DNA from: Streptomyces sp. WMMC940
GTDB taxonomy: Bacteria; Actinomycetota; Actinomycetes; Streptomycetales; Streptomycetaceae
Reading direction: 5' to 3'
NCBI RefSeq assembly: GCF_027460265.1
Contig: NZ_JAPZBC010000001.1
Coordinates: 4,223,501-4,287,500 of the forward strand
Length of the DNA: 64,000 bases
In this document: positions 8,953-17,277 of the stretch, in pieces
Position numbering within the stretch: the first letter of the stretch is position 1
Layout: every line of letters begins with the position of its first letter
Position numbers and translations under genes: made by a program
The notes under the pieces: model-generated
Databases searched by the model: none
Seen by the model: only the letters and a program-made list of their open reading frames with translations
Told to the model about the DNA's origin: nothing

Positions 8953-10314
8953 ATGAGTGCTTCCAAGAGCGAGGCCACCAGCGCGCTGGGACCGGACGAG
9001 CCGGAGCGGGACGGCCCCGGTTCCGATCTCCTCGCGGCGCTGCTGGACGGGATGGACGCCGCGCTGTGCGCGTTCGACGCGGACGGTGTGATCACCCACT
9101 GGAACCGGGAGGCCGAGCGGATCCTCGGCTGGTCGGCGGAGGAGGCCGTGGGACGGCGCGGTTTCGCCGGATGGGCCGTGCGGACCGCGGACGCGGACGA
9201 CGTGCAGGGCCGGCTGATGGCCGCGATGACCGCACCGGGCCGCCAGGTCCACGAGTTCGCGCTGCTGCGCAAGGACGGCGGGCGGGTGCTCGTACGCACG
9301 CAGTCCGCCGGGGTGCGCGGTGCGGACGGCGGGCCTGCCGGGGTGTACTGCGCGTTCAGCGAGGTGCACGCCCAGATCGATCTGGAGCGGTCGATCGCCT
9401 TGAGCGAGGCGCTGTTCGAGGACGCGTCGTGGGGCGTCGTGCTGGTGGACGTGGACCTGCGGCCCGCCGTCGTGAACCGGCAGGCGGCCCGGATGCTGGG
9501 CTCCGCCGGGCGTACGACGGCGCTCGGGCGCCCGCTCGGGGAACTGGTCGTGCAGGGCGTCGAGGAGCTGGAGGGCGCACTGCACCACGTCCTCGCCGAC
9601 GGTGCGCCCGGCGCGCTCGTCGAGCTGTGGCTGACGGTGCGCACCGACGAGGGCGAGCAGCGCAGGTGCTGGCGCAGCGGATTCCTCCGGCTGGCGTCGC
9701 CGCTCGCCGAGGAACCGGTGCCACTGGGCGTCGGCTGGCTGTTCCAGGACGTCACCCAGGCCAAGCTCGCGGAGCAGGAGGCGGACCGGCTGCGGTTCCG
9801 GTTCAGCCAGCTGCACCGGGCCGCCCGGGCGGCGGCCGAGTGCGAGGACCCTTTGGAGGCGGCGACGACGCGGCTCGACTTCGCCCTCGCCGGATTCGCC
9901 GACCACGCCCTCGTCGACGTGCTGTCGGAGGACGGCGAACGGCTGGTGCGGGCCGCGGCGACGCCGTCGGGGGCCCCGGGGCCGGTCGCGAGGGTGGCGG
10001 GCGCGGGCATCCCCCTCCGGTATCCGCAGGGCCACCCCGCACTCCAGGCGATGGACCGCGTCGGCTCCGTCCGTACCAGCACGGGGGGAGGACCGGACCG
10101 CACCGAGAGCTGGGCCGCGGAGCGCCAGTGGCCGCGAGACGCGGTGCACGCCCTGTCCACGGTGCTCCGCAGCCGCGGCCGCACGCTCGGTGTCGTCACC
10201 TTCCTGCGGTCCGCCAACCGCCCCCGCTTCGAACGCCCCGACGCGGAGTACGCGGAGAGCGTCGCGACGCACGTGGCGGCCGCACTGGACCTGGCCCGGG
10301 CGCGCGGCGGATAG
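8953..10314 (+). CDS. PAS-GAF domain sensory protein
   Basis: 453 residues from ATG 8953, chosen because AGGGGG lies 6-10 bases upstream; a GTG at 8896 would add 19 residues. A PAS domain spans about 28-135 (ALCAFDADGVITHWNREAERILGWS). A second PAS-like domain covers about 145-265 and a GAF-like domain about 275-450 (VTFLRSANRPRF, SVATHVAAALDLARA). There is no kinase, PP2C phosphatase or DNA-binding domain, so it is a stand-alone sensor. Streptomyces relatives often carry a C-terminal SpoIIE phosphatase, which is absent here. Signal unknown. Confidence 0.75.
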   Translation: MSASKSEATSALGPDEPERDGPGSDLLAALLDGMDAALCAFDADGVITHWNREAERILGWSAEEAVGRRGFAGWAVRTADADDVQGRLMAAMTAPGRQVHEFALLRKDGGRVLVRTQSAGVRGADGGPAGVYCAFSEVHAQIDLERSIALSEALFEDASWGVVLVDVDLRPAVVNRQAARMLGSAGRTTALGRPLGELVVQGVEELEGALHHVLADGAPGALVELWLTVRTDEGEQRRCWRSGFLRLASPLAEEPVPLGVGWLFQDVTQAKLAEQEADRLRFRFSQLHRAARAAAECEDPLEAATTRLDFALAGFADHALVDVLSEDGERLVRAAATPSGAPGPVARVAGAGIPLRYPQGHPALQAMDRVGSVRTSTGGGPDRTESWAAERQWPRDAVHALSTVLRSRGRTLGVVTFLRSANRPRFERPDAEYAESVATHVAAALDLARARGG

Positions 10315-10327
10315 TCCGCCACCGTCA

Positions 10328-10363
10328 GGACCGTCCGTTCGACCGGGACCGTCCGTTCGACCG
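10328..10363. repeat. Two tandem 18-bp repeats
   Basis: GGACCGTCCGTTCGACCG occurs twice in a row (10328-10345, 10346-10363), just after the PAS/GAF gene; a degenerate third copy follows near 10398-10412. It lies between convergent genes and has no coding content. Confidence 0.85.
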
Positions 10364-10488
10364 GGGCGCGTGTTGGCCACCGACGCACGACCGGGGGCCT
10401 GTGTCCGTTCGAGCGGGGCGTGCCCTGCGCGACGGGGCGCGGCCCGTTCCGGGGTCCGCCGGGTGGCCGGTACCGGGACTGATCCGGC

Positions 10489-11244
10489 TCAGCGGCGGTA
10501 GAAGATCCGGTCCGCGTACTCGGCCATGACCCGGCCGTTCCACTCGTGTCCGCCGTCCACGTTCCCCGACCGCAGCAGGGGCGGCTCGATGCCGCGCTCT
10601 GCCAGTTCGCCGGCCGCGGCGGCGAGGGTCGCCTGCATCAGGGCGCTGGTGACGACCGTGGAGGCGGGCGCGAACGGGGCCGCGACGCCCTGCGCGGTCA
10701 GTTCGGCGTCACCGACCGCGATCTTGGAGTCGAGGACGATGTCGCAGTGGTCCTTGAGGAACGTGCCCGAGGCGTGCCGGGACTTCGTCTCCGCGGCGTA
10801 CGCCACGGACGTCACCCCGATCACCTTCAGCCCGAGCGCCCGCGCGTTCAGGGCCATCTCGACGGGCAGGGCGTTGCGGCCGGAGAGGGAGACGACGACC
10901 AGCACGTCGCCGGCGCGGGCGGGGCTGGAGTCGAGTACGGCACCGGCGAGGCCGTCGACGCGCTCCAGCGCGGAGCCGAGGGTCGCGGGCATCACGTCGA
11001 CACCGACGGCGCCGGGGACGGCGAGCAGGTTCATCAGTGCCAGGCCGCCCGCCCGGTAGACGACGTCCTGTGCGGCGAGCGAGGAGTGGCCCGCGCCGAA
11101 GGCGAACAGCCTCCCGCCCGAGGCGACGGTGTCCGCGATGGCCGCACCGGCCGCGGCGATGTGCGCCGCCTCCTCGTCGCGCACGCGTTCCAGCAGCCCG
11201 ATCGCGGCGTCGAAGAACCGACCCGCCAGCTCGTTCTCGCCCAT
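10489..11244 (-). CDS. SIS-domain sugar-phosphate binding protein (UPF0309 type)
   Basis: 251 residues, one SIS domain. The nucleotide-fold start is LFAFGAGHSSLAAQD (about 45-59), and the phosphate-binding SIS core VVVSLSGRNALPVE lies about 112-125. A tail block reads GGHEWN. The family isomerises or binds phosphosugars, often amino sugars, and Streptomyces homologues are uncharacterised. It is divergent from dmdR1 with a 151-bp spacer. No sugar-uptake genes flank it, so the ligand is open. Confidence 0.85.
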   Translation of the reverse strand: MGENELAGRFFDAAIGLLERVRDEEAAHIAAAGAAIADTVASGGRLFAFGAGHSSLAAQDVVYRAGGLALMNLLAVPGAVGVDVMPATLGSALERVDGLAGAVLDSSPARAGDVLVVVSLSGRNALPVEMALNARALGLKVIGVTSVAYAAETKSRHASGTFLKDHCDIVLDSKIAVGDAELTAQGVAAPFAPASTVVTSALMQATLAAAAGELAERGIEPPLLRSGNVDGGHEWNGRVMAEYADRIFYRR

Positions 11245-11395
11245 CGCGGTCGCTCCTTCTCGTCGTGTCGCGGATCACGTTGCGGTCTGGACCATTGCTC
11301 TGTCAATACGGGTTCCAGGCAGGCGTGGCCCGGTTGTCGGCCCCATGCGTCAGAATTGAGGCAGGGCCACCGCACGACTTCTTCGAGGGGCACGT

Positions 11396-12088
11396 ATGTC
11401 CGGACTGATCGACACGACGGAGATGTATCTCCGCACCATCCTCGAGCTGGAAGAGGAAGGCGTGGTCCCGATGCGCGCACGCATCGCGGAACGGCTTGAC
11501 CAGAGCGGGCCGACGGTCAGCCAGACCGTCGCGCGGATGGAGCGCGACGGGCTCGTGACGGTCGCGGGCGACCGTCACCTGGAGCTGACCGAGGAGGGCC
11601 GCCGGCTCGCCACCCGCGTGATGCGCAAGCACCGGCTCGCCGAGTGCCTCCTGGTCGATGTGATCGGCCTGGAGTGGGAGCAGGTCCACGCCGAGGCGTG
11701 CCGCTGGGAGCACGTGATGAGCGAGGCCGTGGAGCGGCGCGTGCTCGAGCTCCTGCGGCACCCGACCGAGTCGCCGTACGGCAACCCGATCCCGGGCCTG
11801 GAGGAGCTGGGCGAGAAGTCGGAGGCCGAGGCGTTCCTGGACGACGGCATGGTCAGCCTGGCCGACCTCGACGCCGGCACGGAGGCGAAGACGGTGGTGG
11901 TCCGGCGGATCGGGGAGCCGATCCAGACGGACGCCCAGCTGATGTACACGCTCCGCCGCGCCGGTGTGCAGCCCGGCTCGGTGGTGAGCGTGACCGAGTC
12001 GGCGGGCGGGGTGCTGGTGGGCAGCGGCGGTGAGGCCGCGGAGCTGAAGGCGGACGTCGCCTCGCACGTCTTCGTGGCGAAGCGCTGA
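11396..12088 (+). CDS. dmdR1: DtxR/IdeR-family iron-dependent repressor (DmdR1-like)
   Basis: 230 residues. The winged HTH occupies residues 4-65 and the dimerisation/metal domain 66-140; an SH3-like FeoA domain follows at the C-terminus. All DtxR/IdeR metal ligands are at their standard numbers: Met10, Cys102, Glu105, His106 (site 2) and His79, Glu83, His98 (site 1). With Fe(II) it represses siderophore and iron-uptake genes at iron boxes. Streptomyces have DmdR1 and DmdR2; the divergent SIS gene matches the DmdR1 locus as I recall it. A large open frame runs antiparallel over the gene. Confidence 0.9.
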   Translation: MSGLIDTTEMYLRTILELEEEGVVPMRARIAERLDQSGPTVSQTVARMERDGLVTVAGDRHLELTEEGRRLATRVMRKHRLAECLLVDVIGLEWEQVHAEACRWEHVMSEAVERRVLELLRHPTESPYGNPIPGLEELGEKSEAEAFLDDGMVSLADLDAGTEAKTVVVRRIGEPIQTDAQLMYTLRRAGVQPGSVVSVTESAGGVLVGSGGEAAELKADVASHVFVAKR

Positions 12089-12103
12089 GCCTCCGCTCCG
12101 CGC

Positions 12104-12129
12104 GCCCCCGTCGGTCGTCCGCCGGGGGC
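12104..12129 (+). terminator. Hairpin after dmdR1
   Basis: GCCCCCG (12104-12110) pairs with CGGGGGC (12123-12129) around 12 bases, 16 bases past the stop. There is no U-run, as is usual in Streptomyces. Confidence 0.5.
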
Positions 12130-12802
12130 CACTGAGCACCGGCCCGCCGGTCCATCGGGCCTCGGGTCGTCCCGACGGGCCCCGGGCCCCACCGGTCGGC
12201 CGTCCGGCCCATCGGGCCCCCGCTGGTGGCGTTGCCGTCCCCAGTGCCCCGCGGGCCACGGGGACCTCGTCCGGCGCGTCCGTACCGTGCGTCCGCGGTA
12301 CGGGCGCGCTTCGTCGTCCGGTGTGCGACCCGTGGCCGCCGCGCGACTCCTCCGCCCGCCGTGAGACCTCCTCCAGAACGCGCTTTCCGGCCGGAACGGC
12401 AGCGCCAGGGCGGTTTGCGTGCCACTCTGTGGCTGAGGCACATGACCGGGTCGGGCCGGGTCGGGCCGGGGGGTCGGCCCAGTCGCGGGGAGGGAGCGGA
12501 TCATGTGGCTGTCGAACGCGGAGGGCCCCGGCGCCCTGCGGCACCGGGGCCTGTCCTCCCCTTCGCTGACCCGGAGCCCCGAGCTCCCAGGGTCAATCCC
12601 CTCGGACCGTTTTCCCCGAGCGGCCCGCCTCCCGCTGAAGATCTCCCCTCGGCGGCGCCCGTCAATCCTTGGGGGTGGTCACTCGAACGAGGGGTGTTGC
12701 TCGCCGGAAGCCGGTTTTCGAATGGAAGTTCGATAGCCTGGCCGAGCTCGATCGCTTCGGAGAGCCCGGAGATCCACGGGGCCAGAAGGGGGTGCCAGGA
12801 CC
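12130..12802. other. 673-bp intergenic region upstream of the hydrolase
   Basis: No gene is clearly supported. One 77-codon ORF (12503-12736, plus) has a strong GGGAGGGA site before its ATG, but the predicted product is low-complexity Pro/Arg/Ser. The first half is GC-rich repetitive sequence. A 16-bp palindrome near the right end is listed separately. Confidence 0.4.
12718..12733 (+). promoter_or_regulatory. LexA/SOS-box-like palindrome
   Basis: TCGAAT-GGAA-GTTCGA differs at one base from the actinobacterial SOS box TCGAAC-N4-GTTCGA. It lies 70 bp upstream of the alpha/beta hydrolase start, in promoter position. Binding by LexA is inferred from the motif only. Confidence 0.4.
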
Positions 12803-13666
12803 ATGGTGCGGCGCATCGACGTGACCGGTACGGCCGGTGTTCGGCTCGCGGCCTGGGAGTTCGCCGACCCGCCCAAGGGGCGCGGCGAGACGGACCGCGT
12901 CCCGGGCGTCTTACTCCTCCACGGGCTGATGGGCCGGGCCTCGCACTGGGCCCGCACCGCCCGCTGGCTGTCCGAGCGGCACCGTGCGGTCGCCCTCGAC
13001 CAGCGCGGGCACGGCCGCAGCGAGCGGCCCGCCGACGGAGCGTTCACCCGCGAGGCGTACGTGGCGGACGCGGCGGCCGCGGTGGAGCGACTGGGCCTGG
13101 CGCCGGCGATCCTCGTCGGCCACTCCATGGGTGCCCTGACCGCCTGGCAGCTCGCCGCCGAGCGTCCCGACCTCGTGCGGGCCCTGGTCATCTGCGACAT
13201 GCGCGCCTCCGCGCTCGGGGCGGCCTCCCAGCGGGAGTGGGAGGACTGGTTCCGCTCGTGGCCCGTGCCCTTCGCGACACTGGCGGACGTGCGCAAGTGG
13301 TTCGGCGAGGACGACCCCTGGTTGGAGCGTCCGAGCCCGTCTCGGGGCGAGTTCTTCGTCGAGGTGATGGCCGAACGGGCGGACGGCTGGCGGCCCGTCT
13401 TCTCCCGCCGCCAGATGCTGCGGTCCCGGGCGACCTGGGTGCACGACGCGCACTGGGACTCGCTCGCCCAGGTCACGTGCCCGACGCTCGTGGTCCGCGG
13501 GCTCGACGGTGAACTGGGTCGTGCGGAGGCCCAGGAGATGGTCCGGGTCCTGTCTCGCGGGCAGTACGCGGAGGTGGCGGATGCCGGCCATCTCGTCCAC
13601 TACGACCAGCCGGAGGCCTGGCGCGCGGTCGTCGAGCCCTTCCTCGACGGCGTCCTGACGGCGTGA
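12803..13666 (+). CDS. Alpha/beta hydrolase with a TTA codon
   Basis: 287 residues, alpha/beta hydrolase fold. HGLMG forms the oxyanion region, the nucleophile elbow is VGHSMGA, the acid is probably the Asp in VRGLDGEL, and the catalytic His is in DAGHLVHYDQP. The family covers esterases, haloalkane dehalogenase-like enzymes and C-C hydrolases, so the substrate is unknown. Codon 37 (12911-12913) is an in-frame TTA in PGVLLLHG, so translation should depend on the bldA tRNA. A LexA-like box precedes the gene. Confidence 0.88.
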   Translation: MVRRIDVTGTAGVRLAAWEFADPPKGRGETDRVPGVLLLHGLMGRASHWARTARWLSERHRAVALDQRGHGRSERPADGAFTREAYVADAAAAVERLGLAPAILVGHSMGALTAWQLAAERPDLVRALVICDMRASALGAASQREWEDWFRSWPVPFATLADVRKWFGEDDPWLERPSPSRGEFFVEVMAERADGWRPVFSRRQMLRSRATWVHDAHWDSLAQVTCPTLVVRGLDGELGRAEAQEMVRVLSRGQYAEVADAGHLVHYDQPEAWRAVVEPFLDGVLTA

Positions 13667-13819
13667 GGGTCTGACGGGCGGTGCACATCGGCCCCGCCCG
13701 GGACCGGGTGGCCGGGGAGGAGGCCATCCACTCCATGGGGGTGCCGGCGTGTCGCGCCGGCGGTGCGACGGACCGGGACCGCCGTCGTATCGCCCCGGTC
13801 CGCCGCGTCTGAGGGGGCC

Positions 13820-14260
13820 TCAGAAGGCGAATACGGCAGATCCGTTCATGCTCTCCCGCATCTCGCACGCGTTGCCGTACGTGGCCGACCAGTCGACGCG
13901 CTTGCCCTCCCAGACCCCGGTGGCGGTGATCGTGACCGGGTCCCACTGCCGGGTGCAGGGGCGCTCTGACGTGCCGGTCAGCAGGGCGAACTCGCCGTCC
14001 ACCGCGTTCAGTTCACCGCAGGCCGCGCGGGCGGACGGGTGGGTGCCGCCCGGCGCCGGGGCGCAGTTCAGCGTGACCGCGCGCTCGACGGTCGCCGTCG
14101 CGGCGGCTTCGCCCCTGCCGACCGCCAGCACCAGGGCGGACGGCGCGTAGAGCCCCGTGTGACCGGCGGCATCGGCGTGCGCGGTGCCCGCGGCCAGACC
14201 GCTGAGCACGAGCGCCGCGGCGGAGGCCGTCGCGCCGAGTGTGTGGACGATGTAACGCAT
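13820..14260 (-). CDS. Secreted subtilisin inhibitor (SSI family)
   Basis: 146-residue precursor: a signal peptide ending near AHA (about 29), then an SSI domain with LYAPSALVLAVG, RAVTLNCAP and the end block SAVFAF. Both disulfides are present (Cys66-Cys81, Cys102-Cys132). The reactive loop reads C-T-R-Q-W-D-P, putting Arg104 at P1, so trypsin-like proteases are the likely targets; classical SSI has Met. AAAGGGG lies before the ATG at 14260. The family regulates extracellular proteases during aerial growth. Confidence 0.92.
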   Translation of the reverse strand: MRYIVHTLGATASAAALVLSGLAAGTAHADAAGHTGLYAPSALVLAVGRGEAAATATVERAVTLNCAPAPGGTHPSARAACGELNAVDGEFALLTGTSERPCTRQWDPVTITATGVWEGKRVDWSATYGNACEMRESMNGSAVFAF

Positions 14261-14610
14261 GAGTGAACCCCTTTGACGGTGTGTGCGGTTGCGGTCGGGA
14301 GTCTTGCTGATGCGTACAGTGATCGCACATCCATCACCTGTTTCCGGCCGCATACGTTCAAGGTGTGCCGACCGAATGGCCGTTCGGGCAGCTCGGGAGG
14401 GGTGTGCGAGGTGGGTGATCCGTTGTCCGGTATATGGACAGCTGAGGGTGGTCCAACGCGGAACAAAAGCCTGGCCTGCGGTGATACAAAAATGGTTTCG
14501 TCTTTGAATACCGCCGCATCGTGCGCTTCGGCCGGAATCCTGCGCCTGTCGTGGGGTCACGTCCCGGGTGCTCGCCGTGTTCCGCCGTACGCCTTCGTAT
14601 ACGGCGAAGG
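14261..14610. other. Upstream region of the SSI gene
   Basis: 350 bases with no gene seen, noticeably more AT-rich than the neighbourhood at 14430-14510 (runs such as gatacaaaaatgg). It probably carries the SSI promoter and its developmental control sites. I could not fix a -10/-35 pair. Confidence 0.4.
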
Positions 14611-14645
14611 GCCGGCGCCGGAGTGATGCGAACTCCGTTGCCGGC
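14611..14645 (-). terminator. Hairpin after the Pro-rich membrane protein gene
   Basis: 14611-14624 pairs with 14632-14645 in 12 of 14 positions (gccggcgccggagt against actccgttgccggc), with a 7-base loop. It lies 50 bases past the stop of the minus-strand gene. Confidence 0.6.
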
Positions 14646-14695
14646 CCGTCGTCGTGAGGCCATGCGTTCTGCACGCGACCTCCACAAGCGGAGGA

Positions 14696-15604
14696 TCAGC
14701 CGATGGGTTTCCTGACCTCCTCGCGCACCTTCAGCGTGTTCGCGGCCGCCGTCCGGAGGTCCAGCGACTCGGGGCTCGTCGTCGCGGCCTCGGGGGTCAC
14801 CTCGGCGACGGAGCCGTTGGTGTTCCCGTCCGCCCAGGCGCACATGGGGAAGGAGCTCTTCCCGCCGGTGGACGCGGCGGTCAGGACCTGGCAGGTGACG
14901 GTGACGTCGGAGCCGGGCACCTCGATGTCCTTCGGCGGCACGGCGATCGTCGCGCCCTCCGACTGGGCGGCGCCCTTCAGCATGCTCTCCCGGGCGTCGT
15001 CCGGGTCCTTGATCTGTCCGTAGAGGGCCGAGAGGACCAGAACCCCGGCCTTCTTCGCGTCGGTGGACGCGTACTGGCCCACGACGCCCTTCGGGTCACG
15101 GATGTTGGCCTCGCTCGCGCCTGCCAGCGCGGAGTCGCCCTGCTCGGAGAGGTCCTGGGCCAGCGTGTACTCGCCGCCCAGCAGCGTCTTGGGGAGGGTC
15201 ACCTTGTGCGTGGCCTCCGGGAAGGAGGCGGAGCCGCCGCCCCGGTTTCCCGCCCACGCGAGCACCGCGACGGCCACGGCGACCGACACCCCGATGATCG
15301 CGGCCTTCGGACCGGACCAGAACTTCTTCGGCGGCGCGGGCGGGGGAGCCCAGCCGCCCTGCTGCGGGAAGGGCGGCGGCGGGCCGTACGGGCCTCCCTG
15401 GGGCGGGCCGTACGGACCTCCCTGCTGTGGCGGAGGACCGTAGGGGCCCGGCTGTCCCGGACCGTGGGGACCCGGCTGTCCGGAGCCGTACGGCCCCGGA
15501 TGCGGGGGGCCGTAAGGGCCCGGCTGCGGCTGCGCCGCGCCCTGGGCCGGTGACGGATACCCCGGGTACTGCGGTTGTCCCTGGGGCGGAGGAGGCATGG
15601 ACAT
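14696..15604 (-). CDS. Proline-rich single-pass membrane protein
   Basis: 302 residues. Residues 1-95 are a Pro/Gly/Gln/Tyr-rich cytoplasmic tail with GPYGPP-type repeats. One membrane helix lies at about 100-117 (AAIIGVSVAVAVAVLAWAG). The rest is an extracellular domain of about 180 residues with two cysteines that could pair (VTCQVL and FPMCAW). I do not recognise the outer domain. It lies 60 bp downstream of the ABC permease gene on the same strand, so it may share that transcript. Function unknown. Confidence 0.7.
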   Translation of the reverse strand: MSMPPPPQGQPQYPGYPSPAQGAAQPQPGPYGPPHPGPYGSGQPGPHGPGQPGPYGPPPQQGGPYGPPQGGPYGPPPPFPQQGGWAPPPAPPKKFWSGPKAAIIGVSVAVAVAVLAWAGNRGGGSASFPEATHKVTLPKTLLGGEYTLAQDLSEQGDSALAGASEANIRDPKGVVGQYASTDAKKAGVLVLSALYGQIKDPDDARESMLKGAAQSEGATIAVPPKDIEVPGSDVTVTCQVLTAASTGGKSSFPMCAWADGNTNGSVAEVTPEAATTSPESLDLRTAAANTLKVREEVRKPIG

Positions 15605-15663
15605 GATCCGTACCGTACGTCATGGCCCACGGCGCCCGGCGTGCGGTACGGATCAGACCGCGG

Positions 15664-17277
15664 TCATCCCTTGCTGACGGCCGTCAGGATCTCCGGCAGC
15701 CGTGCGGCCGTCTGAGGGGCCGCCACCCGCAGCCCGCCCCAGGCCACCGCCGCGCCGTACACGGCACCCAGCGGCAGCAGAATCCATATCGCCGACTCGG
15801 CGTTCGCGGCGTTCAGCCAGATCGTCAGCGCGATCAACGGGGAGCACAGCAGCGCCGAGGCGATCATCCCGCCGAAGATGGAGATCCACGCGAGCCCGCC
15901 CTGCCCCGGCGCCACGTTCTTGTAGGCGCTGTCCTGCGGGATCGAGTACGGGAAACGCGCCGAGGCCACCGCGCCGGTCGCCATCATCGCGCCGAGCAGC
16001 CCCAGCGCGATCCCCAGCGCCTCCGGCAGCGCGCGCCAGTCGCCCAGCACGGCGGCCGTGGCGACCGTCACCAGCATCGTGTACGGCAGGGTGATCAGCA
16101 GCAACGCCAGTGCACGGGCACGCAGTTCGAGGTAGGCGTCGTGGGGTGAGGCGATCGTCTGCGCGACCATCCAGAACGCCGACGTGTCCTGGCCGAACTG
16201 GTTGTACATCTGGATGCCGAGCATCCCCGACGCGAAGCACGCGAAGTAGATCGAGCCGGTCCCCTGGAGGGCGTTGAACAGCGGCACGATCAGCCCGATC
16301 ACCAGCGCCGTCACCCACGCGGTCTTCGTCTTCGGGTCACGCCAGACGTAGCGGAGGCTGCGCTGCATGACCGTGCCCGTGCGCCCGCCCGGCAGCAGCC
16401 GGTGCAGGCCCGTGGACGTGTGCCGCCCGGTCGGCTCCGAGGCCGCCGCGAGGGTCGAGCCGTCCGGGGCGGTCATCAGACGCGTCAGACTGCGCTGCCA
16501 TCCGTACAGCAGGGCGGCCAGGGCGGCGCCGGACAGCGCGAGTTGCGTCGCCGCCGACCCGTAAGCCCCGGCGCTCGCGGAGTCGACGGCGCCGAGCGCC
16601 GACGCGGGCGGGATCCAGCGGACCACGGCCGCCGCCGGGTCCAGCGCGGTGAGCCCACCGGCCTGGCCGAGGCGCTGCACACCGAAGTTCACGAACTGGA
16701 TCCCGACCGCGATCACCAGACCGCTCAGCACGGCCAGGTCGCGGCCCTTGCGGCTGGTCAGCAGGCGGATGTTGGCGGCGGCGACCGCCCGCGCCAGCGC
16801 CACGCACACCAGCACCGCCAGCGGCACGGCGACCACCGCGGCCACCACCCCGGCTGCCCCGTGCGCCAGGGCCAGCGCGGCGCCGACCACCAGGCAGAGC
16901 GTGAACAGCGGCCCGATGCCCACCAGCGACGCCACCAGCAGCGCCGACACCATCGGGCCCGGCCGCAGCGGCAGCATCACCAGCCGGGTCGGGTCCAGCG
17001 TCTCGTCACCGCTCGGGAAGAACAGCGGGAGGAACGCCCAGCCCAGCGCCAGCACCGCCACCAGCAGCACCACCAGGGAGGCCGCGTGCGCGGTGCCGCG
17101 CAGCAGGACGAAGCCGATGAACTGGCCTGCGGCGACCAGCAGCGCCAGTACGGCCGAGGTGACGAACGCGGCCGTGCGGCCGGACGACTGCCGCAGCCCG
17201 TTGGCCAGCAGCGACATTTTGAGCCGTACGAACACCGACATGAGCGAGGGCGCCGGGCCGGGCGTCGTGGCCGTCAC
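15664..17277 (-). CDS. ABC-type exporter permease
   Basis: 537 residues from GTG 17277, which overlaps the ATPase stop by 4 bases (GTGA); the longer upstream frame is inside the ATPase gene. About 12-13 hydrophobic segments span the chain (for example FVTSAVLALLVAAGQFIGFVLL and ALVIGLIVPLFNALQGTGSIYF). There is no extracellular binding-protein gene nearby, so this is an export-type ABC-2-like system. The cargo is unknown. Confidence 0.82.
   Translation of the reverse strand: MTATTPGPAPSLMSVFVRLKMSLLANGLRQSSGRTAAFVTSAVLALLVAAGQFIGFVLLRGTAHAASLVVLLVAVLALGWAFLPLFFPSGDETLDPTRLVMLPLRPGPMVSALLVASLVGIGPLFTLCLVVGAALALAHGAAGVVAAVVAVPLAVLVCVALARAVAAANIRLLTSRKGRDLAVLSGLVIAVGIQFVNFGVQRLGQAGGLTALDPAAAVVRWIPPASALGAVDSASAGAYGSAATQLALSGAALAALLYGWQRSLTRLMTAPDGSTLAAASEPTGRHTSTGLHRLLPGGRTGTVMQRSLRYVWRDPKTKTAWVTALVIGLIVPLFNALQGTGSIYFACFASGMLGIQMYNQFGQDTSAFWMVAQTIASPHDAYLELRARALALLLITLPYTMLVTVATAAVLGDWRALPEALGIALGLLGAMMATGAVASARFPYSIPQDSAYKNVAPGQGGLAWISIFGGMIASALLCSPLIALTIWLNAANAESAIWILLPLGAVYGAAVAWGGLRVAAPQTAARLPEILTAVSKG

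Noticed and set aside
12503..12736. 77-codon ORF with strong ribosome site
   Set aside because: Low-complexity product without a recognisable domain, overlapping the LexA-like box; left as unsupported.
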